Assembly (NCBI GenBank): GCA_002370555.1
Contig: AP014718.1
Location: 2,294,001 to 2,358,000 of the forward strand
Origin: Arthrobacter sp. Hiyo4
GTDB taxonomy: Bacteria > Actinomycetota > Actinomycetes > Actinomycetales > Micrococcaceae
Reading direction: 5' to 3'
DNA: 64,000 nucleotides
A model generated the notes under the pieces. That model was not told the DNA's origin, made no database searches, and was given only the letters and a program-made list of their open reading frames with translations. A program made the translations under genes and the position numbers. Positions 32,375-43,002 of the stretch are shown here, one piece after another. The first letter of the stretch is position 1, and each line of letters opens with the position of its first letter.

Positions 32375-35300
32375 ATGACATTTCATATCTCCTACCCTGC
32401 TGAGCTGCCCGTTTCCGAGCGCCGCGAGGACCTGAAGGCTGCAATTGCAGCGAACCAGGTGACCATCATCGCCGGCGAGACCGGCTCCGGCAAGACCACC
32501 CAGATCCCCAAAATGTGCCTCGAGCTGGGCCTGGGCGACAACGGCCTGATCGGGCACACGCAGCCGCGCCGGCTCGCAGCCCGCACCGTCGCTGAGCGCA
32601 TCGCAGAGGAACTCGGTGTGGAGATCGGCCAGGAGGTGGGCTTCCAGGTGCGGTTTACCGGCGAGGTCAGCCGCGCCACCAAGGTCAAGCTCATGACGGA
32701 CGGCATCCTGCTCGCCGAGATCCAGCGGGACAAGCTGCTGCGCAAATACAACGCCATCATCATCGATGAAGCGCACGAGCGCAGCCTCAATATCGACTTC
32801 ATCCTGGGCTACCTCAAGCGCATCCTGCCGCAGCGGCCGGACCTGAAAATCATCATCACCTCGGCCACGATCGATCCGGAGCGGTTCGCGAAACACTTCG
32901 GGTCCGACGACGATCCCTCCCCCATCATCGAGGTGTCCGGGCGCACGTTCCCGGTGGAGATCCGGTACAGGCCGCTGTCCCAGCCAGCCGGCGGACCCGC
33001 CGATGGCGAAGATGCAGACGCCTCCGATGACGAACTCGAAGAGGACCGCGATCCGCTCGACGCCGTCTGCGACGCCGTGGACGAACTCGCCGCTGAGGCC
33101 CCGGCGACATCCTGGTCTTTTTCTCCGGCGAGCGCGAAATTCGCGACGCAGCAGAGTCACTGAACGCCAGGATCCAGTCCAACCGGCGCCTGGCCGGCAC
33201 CGAGGTGCTCCGCTGTTCGCCCGCCTGAGCCTGCAGGAACAGCACAAGGTGTTCCACCCCGGCAAGAACCGCCGGATTGTGCTGGCCACCAACGTGGCCG
33301 AGACGTCCCTGACGGTCCCGGGCATTAAGTACGTCATCGACACCGGCACGGCCGCATCTCCCGCTACTCGCACCGCACCAAGGTCCAGCGGCTGCCCATC
33401 GAGCGCGTGTCGCAGGCTTCGGCGAACCAGCGCTCCGGCCGGTGCGGCCGTGTGTCGGACGGCATCGCCATCCGGCTTTATTCGGAAGAGGACTTCGAAT
33501 CCCGGCCGCTGTTCACGGATCCGGAAATCCTGCGCACCAACCTGGCAGCCGTCATCCTGCAGATGACCGCCATGGGTGTGGCCCGCGGGCCCAAGGACGT
33601 GGAGAACTTCCCGTTCGTCGAGCCGCCGGACTCACGGGCAATCAACGACGGCGTGACGCTCCTGCGCGAGCTCGGTGCCCTGAATGCCGTCCGGCCAGGT
33701 GACGCCAAGAGCGGCGGACTCACCGCCGTCGGACAGCAGCTTGCCCAGCTGCCGGTGGATCCCGCCTCGGCAGGATGATTGTGGAAGCCGGCAAACGTGG
33801 CTGCGTCCGCGAAGTCATGATCCTGGCCGCGGCACTGACCATCCAGGACCCGCGCGAGCGTCCACGGACAAACAGCAACTTGCCGCCGAGAAGCATGCCC
33901 GTTTCCGCGACGAAAACTCGGACTTCACCGGCTTCCTGAACCTGTGGAACTACCTGCAGGAGAAACAGGAGGAACTCTCGTCCACCCAGTTCCGCCGCCT
34001 GTGCCGGACCGAGTTCATCAACTACCTTCGGGTCAGGGAATGGCAGGATCTCTTCGCCCAGCTCCGCCAGATGGCCCGCCCGCTGGGGATCAGCCTGGAC
34101 AACAAACGCCTGGCCGATCCTGTGGGCAACCACGAGGGCATCCACATGAGCCTGCTGTCGGGCCTCCTCAGCCACATAGGCATCCTGGACGAGCGCAAGC
34201 GCGAATACGCGGGCGCCCGCGGCAGCCGCTTCGCCATCTTCCCCGGTTCGTCGCTCTTCAAGAAGTCCCCACATTTGTGATGGCTGCCGAACTCGTGGAG
34301 ACCAGCCGCCTCTGGGCCAGGGTCGCAGCCAAGTTCGATCCTGTCTGGGCAGAACAGGTGGCGCCGGACCTCGTCAAGCGCAGCTACAGCGAGCCGCACT
34401 GGTCCACCAAAATGGGCGCGGTCATGGCGTACGAGAAGGTCACCCTGTACGGCGTGCCCATCATCCCGCAGCGCCGGGTCAACTACAGCCGGGTGGATCC
34501 TGTGCTGGCCCGCGAGCTGTTCATCCGCCATGCCCTGGTGGAAGGCGACTGGAAAACGCACCACAAGTTCTTCCACCGCAACCGCGCCCTCCTCCTGGAA
34601 GTCGAGGAGCTCGAGGCCAGGATGCGCCGCCGCGACCTGCTGGTGGATGACGAAACGCTGTTTGAGTTCTACGACGCCCGGATCGGCCCCGAGGTGGTGT
34701 CCGAACGGCACTTCGACAAATGGTGGAAGGAGGCCCGGCAGCAGAATCCGGACCTCCTGGACTACGACAAGTCACTGCTGCTCAACGACGACGCCGAGGA
34801 CCTGGACGAAGCCGCCTATCCGAAGACCCTGTTGCACAAGGCTTCGAGCTGCCACTCAGCTACGAGTTCCACCCTGTGGCGCCGGGGTCGCCGCCCAACC
34901 CGTCCGACGGCGTCACGGCCGAAGTCCCGGTGCTCTTCCTGAACCAGCTCGATGACGCCGCCTTCCGCTGGCTGATCCCCGGCCAGCGTGCCGAGCTCGT
35001 GGCTGCCCTGATCAAGTCCCTCCCCAAGCAGGTCCGCAAGAACTTCGTCCCCGCCCCGGATGTGGCCGGCAGGCCGTTGCCGCCCTGGAATCAGACTTTG
35101 ATCCGGCCACGATGAGCTGGAAGCTTCACTGGAACTGGCTCTGCGCCGGATCCGCGGCCACGTCATCCCGTCCGGTTCCTGGAACTGGGATGCTGTGCCG
35201 TCCCACCTGCGGGTGAGCTTCAAGGTTGTGGATACCCAGGGCAAGGTGCTGGATGAGGGGAAGGACCTCACGGCCCTGCAGGAGCGGCTGGCCCCAGCAA

Positions 35301-36317
35301 CACGCCGCGCCATTGCCGAATCCCTGGGGGCGACGCCGCGAACCACCGCGCCGCAGTCTCGGGGAAATTCGAAGACACCGGTAAAGGCCGGCGGAACAGT
35401 ACCCGCGTCATCAGCTAACGAAAATGCCGCCGGCAGCGGCCCAGGCTTCGAGGAACAGTCCGGCCTGACCGAGTGGGCCTTTGGCACGGTGCAGCGGCAG
35501 GTCAGCAACACCGTCAACGGCCACACGGTCACCGGCTATCCGGCATTGGTGGATGAAGGAACATCCGTGGCGCTGCGCGTCTTCCAGACCTCGTCGGAGC
35601 AGCTTGAGGCCATGCGCGGCGGTGTGATCCGGCTCCTCGCCCTCAGGGTACCGGCACCGGACCGTTACGTCCTGGAGCACCTCAACAACACCGAAAAACT
35701 GACGTTCAGCCAGAATCCGCACGGTTCGGTGTCAGCCCTCATTGCCGATTGCGCCCTGGCTGCCGTGGACAAGCTGACCCCGGCGGAACTCCCGTGGGAG
35801 CGGGCGTCCTTCGACGCCCTCTACGAGCAGGTCCGGGCGGAACTCATCGATACCGTCTTCAGTGTGACGGCCGTGGTGGAGCGCGTCCTGGCCAGCACCC
35901 GGCGGATTGAGAAACAGCTGAAGGGCACCACCAGCCTGGCACTCATCAGCGCCCTGAACGATGTCAGGAGCCAGCTCGAGCAGCTGGTTTTCCCGGGATT
36001 CGTGGCCCGCACCGGCTACAAGCAGCTGAGCCAGCTACCCGCTACCTTGCTGCCATCGAGAAACGCCTCGAAAAGCTCCCGGCAACGTCCAGCGGGATGG
36101 CCTGAGCATGGCCGCGGTCCAGCGGCTGGAAGACGATTACGACGACGCCGTGTCGGCCCTGCTGCCCGGGCGTCGGGTGGGTGCTGAACTGACCCAGGTC
36201 CGCTGGATGATCGAAGAGCTGCGGGTGAGCCTTTTCGCCGTCGAACTCGGAACGGCGTATTCCGTCTCCGAAAAGCGGATCAGGGCTGTCCTTAACAAGG
36301 CGCTAGCGCCGGCGTAG
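32375..36317 (+). CDS. hrpA: ATP-dependent RNA helicase HrpA (about eleven frameshifts)
   Basis: This DEAH-box helicase is about 1317 residues after repair. Walker A is GETGSGKTT at 34-42 and the DEAH motif is at 131-134 ([12 protein letters not shown]), with ITSATID, then [16 protein letters not shown] and [12 protein letters not shown] (motif VI). The helicase-associated and DUF3418 regions fill the C-terminal half to VLNKALAPA. Deletions are inferred near 33103, 33213, 33353, 33770, 33863, 34270, 34843, 35072, 35112, 36042 and 36088; each restores family sequence, and the total gives a whole number of codons. A TAGACT element lies 10 bases before the ATG. HrpA acts in mRNA processing and ribosome rescue. 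Confidence 0.9.
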
Positions 36318-36337
36318 TGCCGGCGCGAGCGTCAGGC

Positions 36338-36765
36338 TCAGCTTGCCGGAACGAACTCCGCGTAGCCAGCGGCCCTGAGCCCGGCACGCAGCTTTTCGGC
36401 GTTCGCGTCCAGCACCGCGGGATCCGGGTTCTGGTCGGCCGAGGCGAAATCGAAATCAGCCATGGTCCGGGACGGCCACACGTGGACGTGCAGGTGGTTG
36501 ATCTCGTACCCGGCCACAATCAGCCCCGCCCGCTCGGCGGGGAAGACGTCCAGCTGCACCGCGCCGATCCGGCGGGCCACTTCCATCACCTTCGCGAGGG
36601 TTTCCGGGGACGCATCCGTCCAGCGGTCAACCTCCTCGGTGGGGACCACCAGGGTGTGCCCGTCTGCCAGCGGACCTGTGGTCAGGAAGGCCGAAACGTC
36701 AGCCTCCCGCCAGACGAAGCGTCCGGGATCTCGCCATTGATGATTTTGGTGAACAGGGTGCTCAT
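36338..36765 (-). CDS. HIT family protein (one frameshift)
   Basis: This histidine-triad nucleotide hydrolase or transferase is about 142 residues after repair. It reads MSTLFTKIINGEIPGRFVW at the start and carries HLHVHVWPS (the HxHxH triad) near residue 100, after GHTLVVPTEEVDRW. One G is missing near 36723. The ATG at 36765 overlaps the alcohol dehydrogenase stop (ATGA), so it is coupled to that gene. HIT proteins act on AMP-linked substrates; the specific one is unknown. Confidence 0.9.
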
Positions 36766-37944
36766 GCGTCTGCCTTCTCGGCCGGAGCCTGCAGGGTGCT
36801 GGTGTCCAGCACAAACCGATACTTCACGTCTCCTGCCACCATACGGTCGTAGGCCTCATTCAGCTGGTCTGCGCGCACCAGTTCGATATCCGCCACTACT
36901 CCATGCTCGGCGCAGAAGTCGAGCATCTCCTGCGTTTCGGCGATGCCACCGATCAGCGAGCCAGCGTACGCGATCCGCCGCCGAATCAGGGCCCCCGGAT
37001 TCACCGGCGGCATGGCGTCCGACGGCAGGCCCAGCTGGAACAGGGCACCGTCAACGCGCAGGGTGCGGAAGAACGGATTCAGGTCGTGCGGAGCGGCCAC
37101 GGTGTCGATAATGAGGTCGATGGTGCGGTCCGCGGCGGCCATGGCATCCTGGTCCCGGGACAGGATCACTTCGTCGGCCCCGAGTTCCAGCGCGGCCGGC
37201 ACCTTGCCTTCGGAGGTGGTGAACACCACCACCCGCGCCCCCATGGCCTTGGCGAGCTTCACGGCCATGTGTCCGAGCCCGCCGAGCCCACCACGCCCAC
37301 CACGTCGCCTTCCTCCACGTCGAAGTGCCGCAAGGGAGAGAACGTGGTGACACCTGCGCAGAGCAAGGGGGCGACGGCGGCCGGGTCAAGGTTGCCGGGC
37401 ACTCGGACCACGTAGCGCCGGTCCACCACCACAGCGGACGAGTAGCCGCCCTGGGTGACGGCATCGCCGTTCCGCGGATCCTTGGCGCCGTAGGTCCCGA
37501 TCAGACCGTTTTCGCAGTACTGTTCCAGGCCGTCCAGGCAACTCTCGCATTCGCGGCAGGAATCAACCATGCACCCGACGCCCACGCGGTCCCCCGGGAT
37601 GAAGTCAGTCACGGCGGAGCCGACGCGGCTGACGGTTCCGACAATCTCGTGGCCGGGGACCAGCGGATATTTCTGGCTCCCCCATTCGCCGCGCGTGGCG
37701 TGCACGTCCGAGTGGCAGAGGCCGCAGAATTCGATGGCGATCTCGACGTCATCTTCCTTGGGGCACGCCGGGCAAGCGTCAGGGGTGCCAGGCCGCTGTC
37801 GGCGGAAACCGCGCCGTAGGCGGCTGCCAGCACGCCGGTGCCCGGATCGGTGTCCAGGTCCTTAGTGGGATGGGCAGCAACAGCATCATCGTTCGGCAAT
37901 ACGGGGCGGGCAAGGGGCGGCGGTACGGGGCGTCCTGGGGTCAT
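36762..37944 (-). CDS. zinc-dependent alcohol dehydrogenase, CAD/YahK-type (two frameshifts)
   Basis: This medium-chain dehydrogenase is about 394 residues after repair. The catalytic zinc site (FCGLCHSDVH, GHEIVGTV) and structural zinc Cys cluster (CMVDSCRECESCLDGLEQYCE) are both present, and GLGGLGHMAVKLAKAMGA is the nucleotide-binding fold. YNG-type motifs place it near cinnamyl-alcohol/aldehyde reductases (YahK), which prefer NADPH. Bases are missing near 37768 and 37285. The N-terminus is ~35 residues longer than usual; a start nearer AAYGAVSADS is possible, but the ATG at 37944 overlaps the sulfurtransferase stop (ATGA). Confidence 0.88.
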
Positions 37945-38827
37945 CCTTCGACGCTACCCCCGCGGACCGCCGCATGGCCATTCGGCCTGCTGCCCGTCGC
38001 CACCGGAAGAGCGGGATTGTTGGACCATTCCGAGAAGGATCCCGGATAGAGGACGGCCCGGAATCCTGCGATTTCGAGGGCGGCCACCTCATGGGCGGCG
38101 GTCACGCCCGAGCCGCAGTACACGGCCACCGGGACGTCGTCGCGGACGCCGAGGTCCTCGAACCGGCGCCTCAGCTCATCGGCGGCAGGAAATATCCGGC
38201 CCCGTCCATGTTCTCTGTTGTTGGTGCGCTGAGGGCGCCCGGAATGTGGCCGGCGCGTGGATCAACGGGTTCAAATTCGCCCCGGTATCTTTCGCCGGCC
38301 CGGGCGTCCAGGAGGACGCCGGTTGCCGGCCAATCCGCCGTTCCGGCCGCGTCAATGCTGGGCATCCCGCCTCCGGCAGGGGAAACATCAAAGGAAACAC
38401 GCCCGACGGCGGCGTCCACGGGTCCAGTGTCCAGCGGCAGTCCGGCGTCCCGCCAGGCGGCAAGTCCGCCGTCGAGCAGGTAGACGTCCCGTAGCCCGGC
38501 GTTGCGGAGCATCCACCAGAGCCGGGCGGCAGCCATGTTGCCGCTGTTGTCATAGGCCACCACAACGTCGCCGTTGTTGATCCCCCAGCGCCTGGCAGTT
38601 TCCTGGAATTCCGTGTCGGTGGGCAGCGGGTGCCTGCCGCCGCTCGGGGTGGCCGGCGTCGCCAACTCGGTGGCGAGGTCCACAAAAACTGCCCCGGGGA
38701 GGTGCCCCTCAAGGTAGTGTTCCCGGCCGTGCGGGTCCCCCAGCGCCCAGCGGACGTCCAGCACCACGGTTCGCTGCCCGGCGTCGAAACGCGCCGCCAA
38801 AGCCGGGACAGCCATCAGTGGACCCAT
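37941..38827 (-). CDS. thiosulfate/3-mercaptopyruvate sulfurtransferase (one frameshift)
   Basis: This tandem rhodanese protein is about 295 residues after repair. The first, inactive domain contains [25 protein letters not shown] and the second carries the catalytic Cys in [13 protein letters not shown]. The two-domain form with CGSGVTA is typical of TST/MST enzymes that move sulfane sulfur. One base is missing near 38168. The ATG at 38827 has AAGGAG at ideal distance. It is divergent from a cysteine-synthase-like gene, which suggests a sulfur-metabolism locus. Confidence 0.9.
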
Positions 38828-38871
38828 CGTTCTCCTTGCAATTGTGCATGTGACGTGTACAGTCGCTGATC

Positions 38872-38934
38872 CAACTCTAGCTGCCGCAGAACGGCTGGCA
38901 CGGAGGGCCAGACGCTCTGTCGCAACTAGAGTTG
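38872..38934. promoter_or_regulatory. twin CAACTnnAG(T/C)TG sites in divergent promoter region
   Basis: CAACTCTAGCTG (38872-38883) and CAACTAGAGTTG (38923-38934) share the pattern CAACT-N2-AG(C/T)TG; the second is a perfect dyad, and the two are 51 bases apart. They lie between the divergent sulfurtransferase and PLP-enzyme genes and could be operator sites for one regulator. Confidence 0.45.
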
Positions 38935-38939
38935 ATCGG

Positions 38940-40017
38940 GTGAAGAACGCGAACGCGGACCGGGCCTGGGCTGACGAGGCAATCAGAAGAGTCAACGCAG
39001 AAAACAACCGGTCCGCCGATACCCATCTCTACTCGGTTCCCCTCCCGCAGCACTGGGGCGTCCAGCTTTACCTCAAGGACGAATCCACTCACCGTTCGGG
39101 GAGCCTCAAGCACCGGCTGGCCCGCTCGCTGTTCCTCTTCGGCCTGGTCAACGGCTGGATCCGCGAAGGTACCACCATCGTGGAGGCGTCCAGCGGCAGC
39201 ACCGCGGTCTCGGAAGCATATTTCGCGCAACTCCTGGGCCTGCCGTTCGTAGCCGTCATGACCCGCACGACGAGCCCGGAGAAAATCTCGCTGATCGAAC
39301 AGTTCGGCGGCTCGTGCCTGTTGGTTGACCACGCCTCGGAGGTTTATGCCGCTGCGGCGGACGTCGCTGCCACGTCCAACGGCCACTACATGGACCAGTT
39401 CACCTACGCGGAACGGGCCACGGACTGGCGCGGCAACAACAACATCGCGGAGTCCATCTTCGGGCAGCTGGCGCTGGAGAAACACCCCGTCCCTCGCTGG
39501 ATCGTGGTGGGCGCGGGACAGGCGGCACCAGCGCGACCATCGGCCGCTACCTCCGCTACAGAGGCCACGACACACGCCTTGCGGTGGTGGACCCGGAGAA
39601 TTCCGCGTTTTACCCCGGCTGGGTGGGCGGCGCGGGTGGGACCAGCACCGGTCTGCCGTCACGGATCGAAGGCATCGGCCGTCCGCGGATGGAACCGAGC
39701 TTTGTGCCCGCCGTCATCGACCACATGATCCAGGTTCCCGATGCCGCCTCCGTCGCGGCCATGCGGCACCTGCGCACGGCCGCCGACCTGCATGCCGGAC
39801 CGTCCACGGGCACCAACATGTGGGGTGTCTGGCAGCTTGTGGCGGAAATGGTGGCCGAGGGCCAGCGCGGCAGCATTGTGTCGTTGATGTGCGACGGCGG
39901 CGATCGCTATGCGGGCAACTACTACAATCCCGCGTGGCTGTCACGGCACGGCCTGGACCCCGAGCCGTATGAGGAAGTCATCCGCCGGTTTTCGAGACCG
40001 GCGTCTGGAATATGTAG
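38940..40017 (+). CDS. PLP-dependent cysteine synthase/cystathionine beta-synthase family enzyme (two frameshifts)
   Basis: This fold-type II PLP enzyme is about 359 residues after repair. The PLP lysine lies in [17 protein letters not shown], the asparagine-loop equivalent is [16 protein letters not shown], and the phosphate-binding [16 protein letters not shown] and PSTGTNMWG are readable. It is related to O-acetylserine sulfhydrylases but has SGSLKHR where CysK has S(V/I)KDR, as in a distinct Actinobacteria-rich subgroup. Bases are missing near 39523 and 39992, the second giving the end [10 protein letters not shown] chose the GTG at 38940; an ATG at 38844 would overlap the regulatory region. 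It is divergent from the sulfurtransferase gene. Confidence 0.85.
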
Positions 40018-40021
40018 CCCA

Positions 40022-40676
40022 TCAGACCTCCACCGATTCCCGCGGGGCAAGGCGGGTGTACTCGGTGCCGTATTTCCGGCCCAGCCGGGCAACATGGGAT
40101 TCTGCGACTTTCAGGCCCGTTTCGTTGAGCAGCCCGTCGTGGATCTGGAACGCACGTGGGGCCCGGACGGCGATAACAAAGTCCACCACCTCGCTGACCT
40201 TGCTCCACGGCGCGTGGATCGGAACCAGCAGCGTCTGCACGCTGAGTCCGTCGGGGATGATGAAGGAGTCCCCCGGATGGTACACGTTGCCGTCCACCAA
40301 GTAGCCGATGTTGGCCACGAGGGAACCTGCGGGTGGATCAGTGCATGCTGTCCGCCGAAGCTGCGGATGTTGAAGCCGGCCGCGTCAAAACTGGAACCGG
40401 GTTCAACCGTGTGGATCCGGGCTGCGGCCTGCGGCGCCTCCTCCCGCAGATGGGCTGCCACTCCGGCCGGCGCGAAGACCGCCAGGACGTCAGAGCGGCG
40501 CAGTGCGTTGACCATGGCCGGCACATCCACATGGTCGGCGTGTTCGTGCGTGATCAGCACGGCCTGAGCCCGGCCAGGGCCTCGGCCGTCTCGGAGAATG
40601 TTCCCGGATCCAGCACCAGCACCCCGCCGTCCTTCTCAAGCCGGACGCACGCGTGGGTGTATTTTGTCAGCTTCAT
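40022..40676 (-). CDS. MBL-fold metal-dependent hydrolase (two frameshifts)
   Basis: This metallo-beta-lactamase-fold protein is about 218 residues after repair. The zinc motif is ITHEHADHVD (HxHxDH), with LVLDPG upstream, GGQHALIHP and VANIGYLVDGNVYHPGDSF further on. It resembles UlaG-like hydrolases without a known substrate. Bases are missing near 40567 and 40330. The ATG at 40676 is only 6 bases from a good TAGGCT -10, so the transcript looks leaderless. It converges on the PLP-enzyme gene with a 4-base gap. Confidence 0.88.
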
Positions 40677-40682
40677 AGCGCC

Positions 40683-40711
40683 AGCCTAGGGTCCGAGCCC
40701 AAGCCTGTCCA
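40683..40711 (-). promoter_or_regulatory. leaderless promoter of the MBL-fold gene
   Basis: TGGACA (40706-40711) and TAGGCT (40683-40688) on the minus strand are separated by exactly 17 bases, and the ATG follows 6 bases after the -10. This is the best-formed of several leaderless promoter candidates in the window. Confidence 0.65.
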
Positions 40712-40785
40712 AGGCTCGCCTGGCGGGGCCTCCAGGCTGGTAATCTTGATGATTGCCACCGTCCCTCAGGGAAGCGAGTACCTTC

Positions 40786-41268
40786 ATGCCGTTCGGCACC
40801 AAAGCTGACGCCACGCCGTCGTCCGCCGCATCCGGCGCAGGCACCGTTAGTGTGCCCGGCAAGGAGCAGCGCGTCACCAAGCAGCGTGTGGCCGTCAGCG
40901 CTGCCCTGGACGAGCTGGATGACTTCGTCAGCACGCAGGAGCTATACCGCATCCTGCAGAACAAGGGCGTCTCAGTTTCCCTGGCTACGGCATACCGGAT
41001 CCTGCAGTCCCTCGCCGATGAGGGCCTCGTGGACGTGCTGCGCAACGGCGAGGGCGAAGCCGTTTACCGGCGCTGTGCCGTGACCGGGCACCACCATCAC
41101 CTGCTGTGCCGCAACTGCGGGAAGGCTATGGAAGTCGAGGCCCCGGCGGTGGAAACCTGGGCCGCCCGGATCGCAGCCGAACATGGCTACACCGAGGTGG
41201 CGCACACCGTGGAGATCTTCGGCCTGTGCCCGGAGTGCACAGGCCTCAGGGCCGCCGGCAAGCTCTGA
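40786..41268 (+). CDS. zur: Fur family regulator, probable zinc uptake regulator Zur
   Basis: This intact 160-residue Fur-family repressor has the winged helix at about residues 25-95 (TKQRVAVSAALDELDDFVSTQELYRIL and SLATAYRILQSLADEG). The metal sites are HHHHLLCRNCGKAMEVEAP and the second CxxC (GLCPECTGL). Zur is chosen over Fur because it lies beside, and converges on, the znuBCA zinc transporter. I chose the ATG at 40786; the longer frame from 40753 has no better signal. It probably binds the palindrome upstream of znuA. Confidence 0.85.
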   Translation: MPFGTKADATPSSAASGAGTVSVPGKEQRVTKQRVAVSAALDELDDFVSTQELYRILQNKGVSVSLATAYRILQSLADEGLVDVLRNGEGEAVYRRCAVTGHHHHLLCRNCGKAMEVEAPAVETWAARIAAEHGYTEVAHTVEIFGLCPECTGLRAAGKL

Positions 41269-41312
41269 CGGCCTGCGCCGCCGCAACCTGAGGCATCCCG
41301 CGTATGCCCGTG

Positions 41313-42188
41313 TCAGCGGGCGTGCACCAGCCGGCCGTTGATGCCCTTCTTGGCCCGGACACTGCCGACGACGCGGCACACCACGTAGATCAGGAATGAC
41401 AGCGTGGTGACGTAGGGACTGATGGGGATCCGCCCGCCCAGGGCCAGCAGGATTCCGCCCACCGTGGCAGTGACGGCGAAAACAACGCTGAGCGCCACCA
41501 CGGCCACGGGAGCGGACGTCACACGGAGCGCCGCGGCTGCCGGGGTGATCAGCAGTGCGAGCACCAGGAGCGCCCCCACCACCTGGATGGATAGCGCCAC
41601 GCTGACTCCCAGCAGGACCATGAAGATCAGCGCGAGAGTCCGTACGGGAACCCCACGGGCTTCGGCCAGTTCGGGATCAACGCTGGCAAAGTTCAGCGGG
41701 CGCCAGATGGCTGCCAGGGCTGCGATGACCAGCACTGCGGCGCCGGCAAGGACCTGGAGCTGGACGGTGTCCACGGACACGATCTGCCCCGTGAGCAGGC
41801 CGAATTTGTTGGCGGCCCGGCCTTCGTAGAGCGACAGGAACAGGATGCCGAGCCCCAGTCCGAAGGGCATGATCACCCCGATGATGGAGTTTTTGTCCCG
41901 GGCCCGGACGCCCATCAGGCCCAGGAGCAGCGCCGCCGCCACCGAGCCGATGAGCGAGCCAAACACGATATCCGAGCCGATCAGGAGCGCAAACGCCGCC
42001 CCGGCGAAGGACAGCTCCGAGATGCCGTGGACGGCGAAGGCCAGGTCCCGTTTCATCACGAAGGTGCCCACGAGCCCGCCCAGCAGGCCCAACACGGCCC
42101 CGGCCCAGATGGAGTTCTGGACCAGCACCAGCAGCTCTCCGTAGTTTTCGAAGCTGAAGATTGCTCCGATGATGCTGTCCGCATCCAT
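41313..42188 (-). CDS. znuB: zinc ABC transporter permease
   Basis: This intact 291-residue ABC-3 family membrane protein has about eight helices (for example VLGLLGGLVGTFVMKRDLAFAVHGISELSFAGAA and the segment AEARGVPVRTLALIFMVLLG, where it contacts the ATPase). The ATG overlaps the znuC stop by one base (TGATG). The end MNGRLVHAR-like basic tail is cytoplasmic. With ZnuA and ZnuC it imports Zn2+ (Mn2+ is possible for this family). Confidence 0.9.
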   Translation of the reverse strand: MDADSIIGAIFSFENYGELLVLVQNSIWAGAVLGLLGGLVGTFVMKRDLAFAVHGISELSFAGAAFALLIGSDIVFGSLIGSVAAALLLGLMGVRARDKNSIIGVIMPFGLGLGILFLSLYEGRAANKFGLLTGQIVSVDTVQLQVLAGAAVLVIAALAAIWRPLNFASVDPELAEARGVPVRTLALIFMVLLGVSVALSIQVVGALLVLALLITPAAAALRVTSAPVAVVALSVVFAVTATVGGILLALGGRIPISPYVTTLSFLIYVVCRVVGSVRAKKGINGRLVHAR

Positions 42189-43002
42189 CAGTCCACCTTC
42201 CCCACCGTGGCGTGGACATCGGCGTGATGGTGCGTGGTCGCGTCGGGCAGGCCGATGACCACGATGCGCCCGTTCGCGTGGATGACTTCCACGTGGCTGC
42301 CATAGAGCTCTGACAGGACCTCGGTGGTCATGACCTCTTCCGGGGTTCCCACGCGGAACCGGCCGCCGACCAGGTACAGTACGCGGTCAACGTAGTCGAT
42401 GATGGGTTTATTTCATGGGTGACAAAAACCACCGCGCTGTTCTGGGCGTGGCACTGCTTGTTAATCAGCGCGCTGACGGCCTGCTGATGGTGTAGGTCCA
42501 GGGACAGCAACGGTTCGTCACAGAGGAGGACCTTGGGGTCCGTGGCCAGCGCCTGGGCCACCCGGAGGCGCTGCTGCTCACCGCCGGAGAGCTGGCCCAC
42601 GGGGACTTTGGCGTAGTCACTGGCGCCCACCAGTTCCAGGAGCTCATCGATCCTTCGGTTTGCCCGGGACTTGCCCAGCCGCAGCCCCCAGCGGTGGCCG
42701 TCCACGCCGAGCCCCACCAGGTCCCGGGCACGCATGGGGGTCTCCGGAGCAAAGGATTTCTGCTGCGGAATGTAGCCGATCAGGTTGCTGCCCCGCTCCA
42801 CGGGACGGTCGCCAAGGGTGGCCCGGCCGGACTGCAGTTCCTGCAGGCCCAGGAGAACCTTGAGGAAACTGGTCTTTCCGCTGCCGTTGGGGCCCAGGAC
42901 GGCGAAAAACTCACCGGGCCTGATGTCGAGGTCGAGATCCTCCCAGAGCAAGCGTTTGCCGAACTGCAGGGACGCCCCGCGGAGGCTGACCACCGGTTTC
43001 AA
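42188..43002 (-). CDS. znuC: zinc ABC transporter ATP-binding protein (one frameshift)
   Basis: This ABC ATPase is about 271 residues after repair. Walker A is GPNGSGKT at 37-44, the signature is GQLSGGEQQRLRVAQAL and Walker B is VLLCDEPLLSLDL, with H-loop VFVTHEINP. One base is missing near 42412, just after that motif. The C-terminus has a His-rich tail (TTHHHADVHA), consistent with zinc handling. The start is TTG at 43002, overlapping the znuA stop (TTGA). Confidence 0.9.

Noticed and set aside
32375..36317. hrpA as a decayed pseudogene or programmed frameshifting
   Set aside because: Eleven shifts are all single-base deletions in G/C runs, both flanks stay conserved, and the same kind of change affects dozens of other genes; no slippery sequence is shared.
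40742..40754. Zur box upstream of zur (AATC-TTGAT-GATT)
   Set aside because: Only four-base arms match and it lacks the AATGATT core seen upstream of znuA.
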